From Anaeramoeba flamelloides (taxonomy: Eukaryota > Metamonada > Anaeramoebidae), in the NCBI GenBank assembly GCA_027625915.1, contig JANTQA010000008.1, positions 1,691,001-1,755,000 on the forward strand: a stretch of 64,000 bases of DNA. Direction: 5' to 3'. Of this stretch, positions 47,476 through 60,000 are shown in pieces. A program made the position numbers and the translations under genes. The notes below the pieces were generated by a model. It searched no databases, was not told the DNA's origin, and saw only the letters and a program-made list of their open reading frames with translations. Position 1 is the stretch's first letter. Each line of letters opens with the position of its first letter.

Positions 47476-48273
47476 GAACAAATCTTCTTCGAAAATAATC
47501 TTTAATTTATTTTTTTTTTTATTTTCATTTTTGATTTCAACAATTTTATTTGGAAAGTGGATCTTTTATTTTTGGTCTTCTAAAAAGAAAACTTTTGTTT
47601 CAAATACACACCTTTTCTGGTCTATTTTTTTGGTTTAACCTTTAATTAATTCCACTCATACATATAAACACATTTCTAGATAAAAAACCTAATTTAATAA
47701 AACTCAAAAATTTAATCAAAAAACTTTTTTAAAAAATTGAAAAATATAAGATTTCAACTCTGATTTACTTTGGATTCGGTATCTTTTCACAAATAGAGTA
47801 GCTAATGCGTAGTTGGTTTCCAAAGTTTCAATATTTAGTAGTACTCAAAAATATTTTTTCAGTAATGTTCTCACAATTAAAATTTTTCAAAATAGTTAAA
47901 ATGTACTTAAGTCCTTAAAATAGTTCTTTATGGAAATTCTGTTTATTAATTTTTTCAATACTCAAATACTATCATTTTTAATTTTTGTCTATACCTCAAT
48001 TGCAACTTGGTTGAATTTTAGATGTATCTATTTTCAAATAAAACCCTTAAATTTAAAATTTTTTTATTTTGAAATATTTACACATAGAGGATCTTATCTC
48101 AAGACTATAGGATTCTAAAAATATCTAATTAACATCAAAAGCTTCAAAAAAATTCTCAATTTTGAAAAAATATGGAAGAATTGTTTTATTTTTTTCATTA
48201 CGTATCTCTTTCACTTTTTTATTTTGAAATTCCTCACCAAAAAAAAACAATTCAATAAATAAACAACCACACT
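47476..48273. other. Intergenic 5' flank of the Rpp21-like gene
   Basis: No gene called. A CAGTAATGTTCTCACAATTA block near 47861 resembles the inner end of family G. The + frame 47930-48118 is Phe/Ile-rich and unsupported. Confidence 0.4.
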
Positions 48274-48954
48274 ATGGATCTAGCCGAAAAGCATTTACTT
48301 CATTTATCACAAATATCAAGCCAACTTGATCCTAATTTAACAAGTTTTTATCTTCACCAATTCAGATTGCGTTGTGAATATAAAAAAGTAAAAATACCAC
48401 TATCTCTTTCTTCAAAATATTGTAGGTATTGTTCTTCTTTATTTATTCCAGGTAATAATTGTACCATCAGAATCAAAAGAAGGAAAAATAAAAACAAAGA
48501 CAAAAATAAACACCAAAGTAAAAAGAAAAGCCAAGAGAAAAATAAAAAAAGAAACAAAAAAGAAAGCAAAAACAAAAACAAAAGCCAAGATCAAAATAAA
48601 AAAACAAACAAAAAAGAATTGAAAAAAGCTTCAAATAACGCAACAAACGAAATAGTTTCTGATTTTCAAAACCAAGACAAATCAAAACCCCAAAATTACA
48701 TTGTTTATACCTGCCATTGTTGTCAAAAACAGACAAAATTTAAAGGCAAGCCAACAAATAAAATTAAACAATTGAAGCAAGGCAACCAGCAACAAGTCAT
48801 TCAAAACAAACACATTCAAAACAATTCCAAGTCAAGCAATCGGAACAGACGTAAAAGAAAAAAGAAAACTTCAATTAAAAAAATGGTTATCGAACAACAG
48901 AATTTGAAAAAACAAGAAAAGAAAACAGATCTAATGGATTTTTTTAAGCTTTAA
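48274..48954 (+). CDS. RPP21: RNase P/MRP zinc-ribbon subunit, Rpp21/Rpr2/Snm1 family
   Basis: 226 aa. The order is that of the Rpr2/Rpp21/Snm1 family. An N-terminal helical segment (about 1-45) is followed by the first zinc knuckle YCRYCSSLFIPGNNCTIRI (about 49-68), a spacer, and the second knuckle YTCHCCQKQTKFKG (about 146-160). Four cysteines in two CxxC pairs would hold one zinc ion. In other eukaryotes this protein is a subunit of RNase P or RNase MRP, which process tRNA 5' ends and rRNA. Here the spacer is expanded to about 75 Lys/Asn-rich residues, where family members usually have a short basic loop. The Lys-rich tail continues to the end. Whether it is the RNase P (Rpp21/Rpr2) or MRP (Snm1) paralogue cannot be told. 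Single exon; the ATG at 48274 is the natural start. Confidence 0.85.
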   Translation: MDLAEKHLLHLSQISSQLDPNLTSFYLHQFRLRCEYKKVKIPLSLSSKYCRYCSSLFIPGNNCTIRIKRRKNKNKDKNKHQSKKKSQEKNKKRNKKESKNKNKSQDQNKKTNKKELKKASNNATNEIVSDFQNQDKSKPQNYIVYTCHCCQKQTKFKGKPTNKIKQLKQGNQQQVIQNKHIQNNSKSSNRNRRKRKKKTSIKKMVIEQQNLKKQEKKTDLMDFFKL

Positions 48955-49565
48955 CAAATTTTAAAAAAAAGAATTTTGCAATTGCAGAGAGTAATTTCTC
49001 ATCTTCTTTTCTTGTAAAATAAAGAATAAAACAAACAATTACATTAGTGCTTTTTTTTTTTTTTTTTTTGATTGTTTTAATACTGGTGTTTGGGATTTCA
49101 ATAGGATAAAATTTTGACTGATTATCTTTTTTCCAATTCATGAAATCTGAGTATCCTTTTCGAAAATCTGAGTTCACTCAAAAAATACCCAATTTGTAAA
49201 TTTAAAAAGTAACCAAACAAAAAAATAACTAGAGATCACAAATTACATCTCTTTCTTTGAAAACTCTATTTGGAATAGAAAATATATGGTAGGTGAAGTG
49301 AACACTTTGTCTCGTTTAGGATGAAAATACCAGACATTGGAGTGCATTTTTTAAGGATGAAATGAGACTAACAAGAGTTCGGATGGTCGTTGCAAATTTC
49401 TATTTTTTTCACTACTATTAAAACCAGGCCCGTCCAATAAATATTTTATCTAAGAAGTTCCAAAAACAAAGAAACTGAATTAAGTTTCTCAAAAATATCA
49501 TTTCTTGTTGGTTTTGTGAAGATCTTGGTGTTTTTTTAAAAATTCATAAAAATATAAATTGGATT
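48955..49565. other. Intergenic with a small inverted repeat
   Basis: Just after the Rpp21-like gene. A weak inverted pair at about 49299-49378 (GAACACTTTGTCTCGTTT against AATGAGACTAACAAGAGTTC) may be a decayed miniature element. A T21 tract is near 49050. No gene. Confidence 0.4.
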
Positions 49566-50028
49566 AACTGTTGAGAGAAAAATGTTGGACACAGAAAAAT
49601 GGTTGGACACCTTTTTTAATTGGGAACATTAGTAAAATTTAAAATCAAATACTATTGATAACTAGGTGAATTTTATATAAATCCAGGTTTAAAGATGTTA
49701 AAAGTTCATTAATCTGTGGTTTGTCTAGAATACTCATTTGAATGGTTGATAACTAAAGTAGATCATGCTATTTTAACAAAAATCCAAGTTTTGGTAAAGT
49801 TCACTATTAATTCTGAAAATGGTAATTTTTAAACTTGCTTTAGATTATAAGAGATAAGGTTTTGAAAAAGTAGAATTACATTAATCGTTATTCTAATAAG
49901 TGGATTATTGTTATTTTCTTTAGTTATTTCACAAACGATTGAATTTAAAAATCATGTTTAGTAATGTTCCCAATTAAAGTTGGTGTCCAACCATTTTCCT
50001 GTGTCCAACATTTTTCTCTCTACAGTAA
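49566..50028. mobile_element. Family G MITE, copy 2 (best preserved)
   Basis: About 463 bp with TIRs of about 68 bp. Left: TAACTGTTGAGAGAAAAATG, then TTGGACACAG, GGTTGGACACC and TTAATTGGGAACATTA. Right: the complement, ending CTCTCTACAGTAA. Each TIR holds two direct copies of a TGxTTGGACAC unit. The interior matches copy 1 closely. No ORF, so it is non-autonomous. Confidence 0.85.
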
Positions 50029-53000
50029 TATGAAATAAAAAATTTTAATTAATTAATCCTAAAATTAGAGTATTAAATAAGTTTTCACAATTTTAATAAC
50101 TATTTCTGAAAATGCCTTTTCTTATTTAAAAAAATAAGATTTAGGTGTATTCTGTTATAAAAAATCTAAATTAGAAAATTATTATTTACAAGATTTTTTA
50201 CATATTTTTTTATTGTTTTTTGACTTTTTCTTAACAGTTTTTTTTGGATAAATACAAATAAAAATTCTATTCAATTTTTTGCATCTTTTTTGATTTTCAA
50301 GAATTTGTTGATTATCATGGGTTTTTAATATTGCGAGTAATATTTCCGTTTATCAATAAAAATTTTCTAATTGAAAATGATCTACACTATCATATAAATT
50401 TTAATTTGTTCACAAAATTATCAATTTGTAACCAAATTTTTAATCTTTTGAATAACTCCTGTGATCTACCAGATCAGTTTTGTTGTTAATTAATAATCAT
50501 ACAAATAATTCTTGATGAAAAATTTCAATTATTCCAAATATAAAAAATTGATACTGTTAATCAAAAAAGAAATTATTTTTAATAATTAGGTTTGTTTCAA
50601 CTTGTAAATATAGTGTACACGTTTAAGTCTCCAAATCAAGTTTTATTTCTTTCTTAAAACTATTTTTTTTATGTTATAACATTAATTTCAAAATAAACCT
50701 ATAAAATTCTTTCAAGTTTAGGTGATTCTCGATATTTTTTGTTTTCTAAAATAAAATTTCCACAAACAAAAAATAATTACTAGTAATGGGAGATAAGCTA
50801 AATTTCAAAATTAGTGGCAAACTTTTTTAGTATTATTTTTTTCTTTTTACATTTGTCTTGAAAAATTTGCATGGTTACCCTATATTTTTATTTATAAGTA
50901 AAAATTAGTTATTATCTCAAAAAAAACAATTAGTAAAATACATTATTATTCAAAAAAAAAAAACCAATTGAACAAATTTTTTTATATGATGAAAAGTAGG
51001 TCCCTATTTTTAAAATTTAGCTTACTATAGAGCTGTTTTAAAAACAAATATTTCTAAATAGTATATTATACTTCTTATTGTAAAAAAAAATTTTTTTTTT
51101 TTTTTATTATTGATTGTTCTGGGAACTTAACAAATAGTGTGTTAACAAATTTTGGTAGGGGGTAGAATATATATATACGATTTTAAAATACATGACAACT
51201 ATTATTTATAATTATATATTTTTTACAACAGTCAATAATACACTTATTTTCATAAATATTCAAGTTTACTTGAAATAATAATAATAATAAAAAAAAAAAA
51301 CGACTTTATCAACTTTAAAGAAATGGCTTATCAGTGTTATAGCAATTCATTATTATTACAATTAATTTCCTCATAAAAAAAAATCTGATATTTTTTGTTT
51401 CAATATTTGGATTTTAATAAGAAAGAGAATAATTTGTAAAAAATAATGATTTTTATTTTTAAAAGGATTTTTCATGAGTAATTTCTGATAGTTTGCATGA
51501 ACAAAAAACTTTTCATTGCAATTCTCATTTTTAAAATACAAGAAAGAAGAAACTATATAATTAATACTTTTCGATCAGAAATAATTGTTTTTTATTTTAT
51601 TTCTCATTATTTATTTACTTTCTTGAAATTAACAAAAGATCTCTTTTATTGTTTTAAAATTATCGGAACTATAAATAATAAACCAAAAATTATTTCAATT
51701 AGGTATTTTGTAATAATTAAGAATTTGTTTTTTTCTCCTATTTTTTCTTTGTGTTTTCTTTATATTGGGTAGAAGCGTTACAAAGAAAAAACAGCAAACT
51801 ATTTACTTGGCAGTAATACTGAGATAATTAAAAACAAAATTCTAAGTAACTTGATAAAAAAACACAAAAAAAAATAGGGGGGGTATTAGGTTAAAACCAC
51901 CCGTTCACAGAGAAAGAAAAAATTATAAAAATTAAAAAACTATACCCAAATAAAAAAAACATGATCAATTAAAAAATTAATTTAAATTCTTTTAAATTAT
52001 TATGCTTACGATTTCTGGTTTTTTTTTAATAAAAGAAAAACTGTTTTTTATTTTCAATTTATAAACCATTTTTAATCTTTTTTTCCTTTTTTTCTTATCA
52101 CTTTTTTCTTTTTCTCAAATGTTTTTATTTTCAATTTTTTATTTTTACTTTTTAACCCTAAATATAATTTGGGTCTGTAAATTCTATAAATAATCATGTA
52201 ACATCTACTATTATAATTATTTTTTTTTTTAGAAATTTAAGTAACATTGAATCTTTGGAGTAATTATACTTATTTGTTATAATAATGATAATAATTAATA
52301 TATTTTAAATAATTATTAATTTACACAAATGATCAAAATATGTGTTTTATTTTTTTAAGATTATTTTTTGGAAATTAATATTTTTTTAATAAACCAAAAG
52401 ATATTCTTTTGTACTCCATATTTCAAATTCTTTTAGAATTCTTTTTATAAAATAGTACAAATGTTGATCTCATGATTTAACAAAAAATACTAGTTTTAGT
52501 AAAAAATCCACTAATTTGAGAAAAAAGGTCATATTTCAAAACTAATTTTAGCGAAGAGTTATCAAAATTCAGAATTCTAAAGTTGTTAAATAACTTTCTG
52601 AAATTTGTTATAAAATTTTGGATTATTTGCTAAAAAGTCCAAAGGAGTTAAAAAATTAAATATTCAACTAAAAGATTATTGGAACAAATTATTTCCATAC
52701 ACTCGGAATAGAATGATATTCCAATTGTAACATCAAAAGGAAACCAAACGAATTTTCGTTTTACTTTTTATGTTGATGATTATTGAGTTAATACTTCAAA
52801 TTAAAAAATTGAAAAAATAATGACTTTTGGAATTTCTAAATCTAAATTAATTAAATATTGGAAAACTTTAATTCTAGTTTCATTTTTTAGATTTGGAAAG
52901 GAATGAAAATAAAAATTGTTGTAATATGAGAATTTTTAATAGTGAAAATTATCAAAAAATTAAATTTATTGTTGATTAATATTCCTACAAAGATTTTTGA

Positions 53001-54093
53001 AAAGGATTAAAACTCTAGATCACCAACAACATTTATACCCAATTACAACATATCATTTAGTTTTGAATTAATCTCTGATTACACCAATTCCTAAAAAGGG
53101 ATATAGATACCACTTTATTACTTTTTTCAATTCTTCAAGATTCTTTTAATTCGATTCCTTTCCCACAAAATTATACCCACTCTCGCAAACAAAAAAGTTC
53201 AAAAAATATTTGATGTTATCTGGGTCCGTAAATTTCCTTGAAAAACTACTGTTATCTGAAAAATTTTAGGAAAATAAAGTTAAAATTGTAACACTTTTTT
53301 TGGAATTGTAAAATTATTCGATAATCTTTTTGGTTCTAATTTAATCCCCGAAATCACTTTTTAAAAAGAAAGAAACAAATAAAATATTGAAAGCAAGTCA
53401 AAAAATCAATACCAAATTCGAATTTAGGAAAAAATGTAAAAATCAAAAATCATTTAGAAATTTTTTATCCAAACGTTTAAAAAATAAAAGGTATTTTGAT
53501 AAAAATAAATTTTCAAACTTTTTCTACATTTAAATTTCACTTCTTCGTTTTCAAAAGAAGAATTGTTTTGTCAAACAGAAAACTAAATTGACAAAATTTA
53601 TTTCTAACATTTATGAAGTGATTTTCCAAAATTATTTTATAAACCAGCAATAGTCAATTAAATACCTGTTTGAAGTAAAAATTACAAATTGAATTCATTT
53701 ATTTTCAACCAGAGAGTTCGAATTACAACGGAAGAAGGAACAGTTTATTGTCTTGGTACTGAACACGTAAAGTTAAAATTATGAATTACAAAATGAACCA
53801 ATCAATCATCAAGATCGAAACCCAAAAAATAGTTCGGAAATTCTAAGATCAAGTAAACCTACAACCAGTATCTAAGAACCTGGATTGCAAAGCAAAAGAT
53901 GACAAAATCTCTGGAAAATTTTTTCCCTTTTAACTATCAAATCCAACAAAAAGTTCGATTTTTTTCCGTACATAAATAAAATCGATAAAAGTCCCAGAAA
54001 ATTATCAAAAAGGCTACTTTTGATTTTCAAACTTGAAGAAAGAATTCTAAAAAGGAAATCCAAAATTTCATTTTTTTTTATTTTTATTCACAA
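50029..54093. other. Gene-poor stretch, 4 kb
   Basis: No supported gene. The + frame 51497-51772 (91 aa, ATG-started) is Ile/Phe-rich with no recognisable motif and may be chance. A G7 run near 51877 and AT-only simple tracts near 51165-51180 and 51276-51300 are the only local oddities. The minus frame 54063-53872 overlaps the promoter side of the next gene and is unsupported. Confidence 0.35.
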
Positions 54094-57000
54094 ATGAAAA
54101 CAATTAGTTGTTTTATTTTAATTGCTTTTCTATTTTTAATAAAATCAAACGATTGTTCTTTTGAGAAAAGTTATGGGTTTTATCCTCATGTCAAGCAAGA
54201 TCTAAATATTGCGTTATCAAAGTATTATCTATTTCTTTTTCTTTTTTTTTCTCTGCAATCTCTCGCAAAAGCACAAGAAGAATAAAAATAACAAAATACT
54301 AATTTTCCCAATTTTTTTGTTGTAAATGGATCTCATTGAATAAACACCTCTAGTGAACAAAAAACAAACCGCTTTCCCAATCCTGTTGTTCTTTATTCAA
54401 CAATGAACAAAATTACAAACGAAAATAAATATTATGTCGACACCTTTCGTGGACCAATTTTCTCATTTTGTAAGGAAGGTATTGCATTTAACTCAAGGCA
54501 TGGAAGGGTTTCAATGGAGATCGTGGATGGGAACTATTCGCTCTTAGATGCCCAAGATCAGTTGGAGAGTATGACCACTTTTATACAAAAAGAGGAAAGA
54601 TCACAATCCCCTAATTACCGTTCACTTCGTTATTCCCAGGTCTTAAAAAATGTCGACTTAGAGTTTGAATTAGTCGACGGACATCTGAAGTCTTCATTCT
54701 TTCTCCAAAAAGGACAAGATCTGGATTCCGTAAAATGGAAATTTGAGACAAATTTTGATCTTTCAATTTCCAAACAGGGATCCTTAGAATTCCGAAATTC
54801 GAAAAAAGAATTAATTTTGGTTGAACACTCCTTAATTTTTATCCAGCAAAATGAAAAACTTGAAGGGAAATTTGTCTTAGATCATGAAAACAAAATCGTA
54901 ACCTTTCAAATTACAGATCCCAAGTTTAACCCAATGCTCCCACTTATTGTTGACCCAAGTTATTCAACTTATGTTGGCACACAAAACGATGACAAAAATA
55001 CTAGATCAGTCATTGACGAAGATGGAAATGTTTATGCAACAGGTTTGAATTCAATTTTTTTTTTTTTTTTTTTTTTCACAAACCAAATTACATTCTATAC
55101 ACTTTTTGAAACACAAACTAATCAAACAATGCACAGAAAAATTTTTGAAAATAAGGTTAACATATTTTTTAAATGGTGAATATTTCGGTTGAAAAAAAAA
55201 TAAGATTGCAAGTTTTTATTAAGACAAATCTTTTTTTGTGTGTTATCGATTTTTTATTGTGCATTATACGTGATCTTTTTGTCTGTACCAAAAAGTCCTA
55301 ATGTTGTTTTGAAAAAAAATTTACGTGTTGGTGAAACAAACCCTTTTTTTTTGGAAAATTTTTTACTGTTTTGTGCTTTTTAATTTTCACTTTTTTTTCA
55401 TCACACTTCTCTACAATTGAAAACACTCGCGTTCTGACCTTAAAAATTATTTATTTGACTTACCTTGTTTAAACAAATTACCATTCTGGAAAAAAATATT
55501 TAAATCAATTTTGTTTGCAAAATGAAGTAAAAAATCTCATTTTCAAATATTTTGTTTCTTATTTTTTTGTTCAATGTAAAAAATCTTAAACTGAAATTGC
55601 TCAAACAGGGGTAATACCCATTGCGAAAATTTTAAAGCCAATTTCACCTAAATAGGAAAATCCTAGCAACAAAAAACCCAAAAAAGCTAATTTTTACAAA
55701 TGTTTGTAATTCAAATTCAAATTTCTAAAATTGAAAATGTTTAAATTTTTGGTTTTATATGTTGTTTTGAATTGCGTTTTAATTCTAAATAACCAACACA
55801 AATTCTTGGTTTTTGTTTCAAAATGAAAGAAAAATAAAGTAAATAATTATTTTAAAAATTTTCCTTTTTTATTCCATTTTACAAATAAAACTTTTGACAA
55901 TTTTTTTATAGAATAGTTAAATGGAAAAAAGAAATTCTAAAATTATTTGAAATTTGTGTCATTGGAAAAACAGAGTTAATTCCAAAAAGTGAAAACCAAA
56001 AGCTTTAAACAATTTATCTCAAAACAAATTTGTTCAACATTTTTATTGACGCTTTTGATAACTTTTCGTTTTCACTTTTTGAAAATGACTGTTCAAAGTC
56101 ATAATTCCAATATAATTGGACTAAACAATTTATAAATAAAAATTAAATTACAATTAAATTTGAGAAAATAAAACAAAATATTAAAAGAAACTAACATAAT
56201 ATCAAAATGATATAATTTCAAAAATGATCGAAACAAAAAGTAAAGAAAATAGAATATTTTCCAATTTTTTTTTCAACAAAACTATTATTTCACATTTCAT
56301 AATAGCTTAGATCCAATTACTATTATGAACTATCTGTATTTGGTGTACGGTGGGGATTGGAATCCAGTGTAATAAATAGAAAAAATAGTTGAAAAAAATT
56401 CTAAACTAAAATTCAAAATTTTCCAAACAATTAAAACGATCCAAACAATCAGAATAATATAATTTCATTCAAATTGGAAAAAATTTTGATTTATGTAAAA
56501 TTATGAAAATTATTTTTTCATCTTATAGTTTTTTCTTTTCATTTCATTTTTTGAATTATCTAACATTTTTTCGTTTGATCGAAACATTTTTGAAACTTTG
56601 ATATTAGATTAAAATTTAGTTCCACAAAATAGAAGAACTCACAAATAAAATTAGTTGGAGGTATCTAACCATTTGATCGATCAATATTTGTTAATCGAAT
56701 TTAAGCAAATTTACTAATGCATTTTTTTTTTGTTTTGCTCTCTCCAAAATTTCAAAGACACCGATAATTTATTATTACTTGATAATTATTTATTTTTTGT
56801 TTTGTATTGTAATTTATAAACAATTGTTAACAATCCAATTAGTGAATGGTTTTAATTTGGTATTTCTTCTAGAATTGATTAAATAAGGTTTTTTTTTTTT
56901 CACAAAAATTGAATTTTGTGTGTGTTAAAAATTTTGAATTGGAGTTTATATTTAATTGAGTATATATTATGGAAGGTCAAAATACTTTTAAAATTTAGGT

Positions 57001-60000
57001 TTTTGAGGAAAATTTTTAAAAAACATTTAATGATCAAAAAACTTTTCAAAATTTTCGAACAAAACAAGGTAAAATTAAAAGCTATTTTTGATCCTCTTTG
57101 TCAGTGACTTCCCAGTTTATGCTCAAGTATATTGATACCCTTACATTAAACTCTATAATAATTTAAAACAAAGAGAAAGTCTCTGGTATAAATAGTTTTT
57201 GATTTTCTAACTTTTTTACAGTAAATTTCAAAAATGGTTTGTAAAAATGGTTTTATTCTAAAATATAATAAATTATTTTTTAAAAAAATCTAAAATTTGT
57301 ATTTTAACAAGATCTCTTGATCGAACATTCTTTTAAGTCAATAAAGGCTTTGTGGGTCATAAAAGTAATATTTACCAATCTTCAAATACATACAGCCCTT
57401 AATTTTTTGAAAAACAAAATAAACAAAATTTTCCTTAGCTTTCCGAAAAAAAATAAAAAAAAAGAAAAATAAGACAAAAATTAGAGAATCAAATAAATAA
57501 TTGAAGTTCCAATTCAAAAAGAAAATCATATAAAATAGCGTAAATTTAAGATATCAAAAAGTTTAACTTTTCAAAAGATCTTTTCTACATTTTATTTGAA
57601 ACAATTAATGAAAATTTTGTTCAATTAATTTTTCAACAAATATTAAATCGAAAAAAAAAAAAAAATTCTATTTTTTTCAAGGTATCAAAAAAAGAAAAAT
57701 TTCAGAATTCCAATATCCCAACATAAGAAATTGAAAAACACAATAAAAAAAAATAATCTCGGTTATCATTAGTTTATTTTTTAGAAAATTTTTTTAAAAT
57801 TACGATTCAGAAACCAACTAAATTTAAAAAAATTAATAAATTTTCCATTATCAAAAATTTTCAAATGTGAGTACTAGCATTAATTTGTTTTTTCAAAATA
57901 AAATCAGAATAAAAAAAATCACATAAACATATTCTCAAATATTTCTCATGTTTTATAAAACTTTTGGCAAAAATTTGAATTGCTTGAAATTCTTTTTTTT
58001 AAATTTGAAAATTTCTAAAAAATTTTTCCAAATTTTATTTTTGTTTATATTTTAAAACAAACTTTTTCAATTTTTTTGTTTTTTGAAAATTTTGAAAAGT
58101 TCAATATATATTTTTAAGGTGAACATAGTTCCAATAATTCAGAAGAAGTTTAAAAATAACTATCTTTGATACAAAAAAAAAAAAAAAACATTAATTTGGT
58201 TTTTTATTTGTTTTTTATTTTTCCCCTGTATGAATTTTTTTTATATGGGAAAGAAGAGTCATAAATAAAAAAGACCAAGTAGTTACTTGCTAATACTTAA
58301 AATACTGAAACCTAAAAGTATACATAACTTGAAAATAAAAAAATAAAAAGCAAAAGGCAATAAATACCAAATGTTTAAAGAAAAACGAGATCAAAAAGAA
58401 AAAAGAAATGACTGCAATTAAAAAACTTCATCCCAAAAGAAATTTCATGATTACCTATTAACATAAATGAAATTAACCAAAACTATTGTGACTGTGATTT
58501 TGGGTGTTTTTAATTAAACGATATCATTGGCTATTTTATTTTTACTTTTTAACAATTCTTTATAAACCCTTTTTTTTTATTTTTTTTTTCTTTTTTCTTT
58601 TTTCCTTTTTCCATTTCAATTATTGCTTTTTCTTTTTAAACATAAAAATATTTGGGTATGTCCCTCCCTCCAATTAATAATTGTGAAATCTATGATTTTA
58701 TGCTTAAATTTCCTTTTAGAAAATTTAATTAAAAGGGCTTCTAGAGTGTAATTTACACTTGTTTAATAATAATAATTTGATTTTTTTGATTATTTGAATA
58801 CAATCAAATCATTTTGAAAAGGTGATATTTGATAACCAGATGATTTAAATTCCTTTTGAAAACCAATGATGTAATAATATATCATTAAAGTTTTTTGAAG
58901 TAATAGAAATCATAGAAATCCTTATTATCCATTCATAAAATATTGTTTTTTGATTCTAAATCTCAAATAATTTTTATTTCAATAAACCTAATTTATAAAA
59001 AATTAAATTAAAAGTTTATATAACTCTGAATTGGTATTTGTTATTTTATAAAAAATAAACAAAAAACAAAACAATAAAAAAATATTTATCAAAAAACAAG
59101 AAATTTTAAAACTTTTGAACTCTATTTCTTTCAGATAACCTCAAAATTTTCACAATATGAAAAATTACAAATAAACATAGATCAAATATATTAAAAATTC
59201 TTTGTCAAAGTATGATCATTTATTTTTTATCTTTTAAAATTGAAAACAAGTAAGTTACTCAAAAATAAAATTTTTTTCTACCTACCTTTTTAAAAAATAA
59301 TAGGAAATAAATTTCATTCAATGTAGTATAAACGAAATACACCAAAAACAAATTTAACCTTAATTTTTTTTATTTTTTTATTCAACTACTTTTAAAAATT
59401 TTTATTTTTAACTAAAAGGCATTCTATATCATAAAGTTGTCATTTTTTGAAAAATTTCTTATTGTATAAAGCTCATCCCAATTAAACTAAACTTTGTTTC
59501 AGTCAAAGGGTCCCAACATTTTTTTCAAATAACAAATATTTTTTATAAATAACCTTTGAAGATTAAATAAGAAATAAGTAGAATAATAAACATCAAAGAA
59601 TAGTTGATATCTGTATAGAATAAAACTAACAAATCAATAGATTTTCTTAAAAATTGAAAAAGCTCAAATTCTTAGGGCATATTAAGAAAAAACAACAATG
59701 TTCATTTTGATCTTCAATTGAAAATCAAATAAAATTCCAATAAAAATCAAAATATGATTTTTTTACAATCATTTTTACTCTTTTTAACCATCAGAATAAC
59801 ACATTTTTACAAGTGACTATCGATCTTGCAATAAAAAAAAAATTTGTAAATGAATTAGGTATCAATAAAAATCGGAAAAAAAAACGAAAGAAGTTCAAAA
59901 ATGTTTTCTATTTTGAAATTTCCGGAATAAAATTTTTCTTCTAATCTACATTCAACCCCTTTAAACACATGTAATTAACTCCCTACAACTGGGCAACTTT

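Noticed and set aside
51497-51772. 91-codon ATG-started frame
   Set aside because: Ile/Phe-rich, no motif or splice context; plausible as a chance frame in AT-rich DNA.
53700-53725. GTTCGAAT-like motif as a tRNA B box
   Set aside because: No A box, acceptor stem or cloverleaf could be drawn around it; the same holds for other GTTCGA-type hits in the window.
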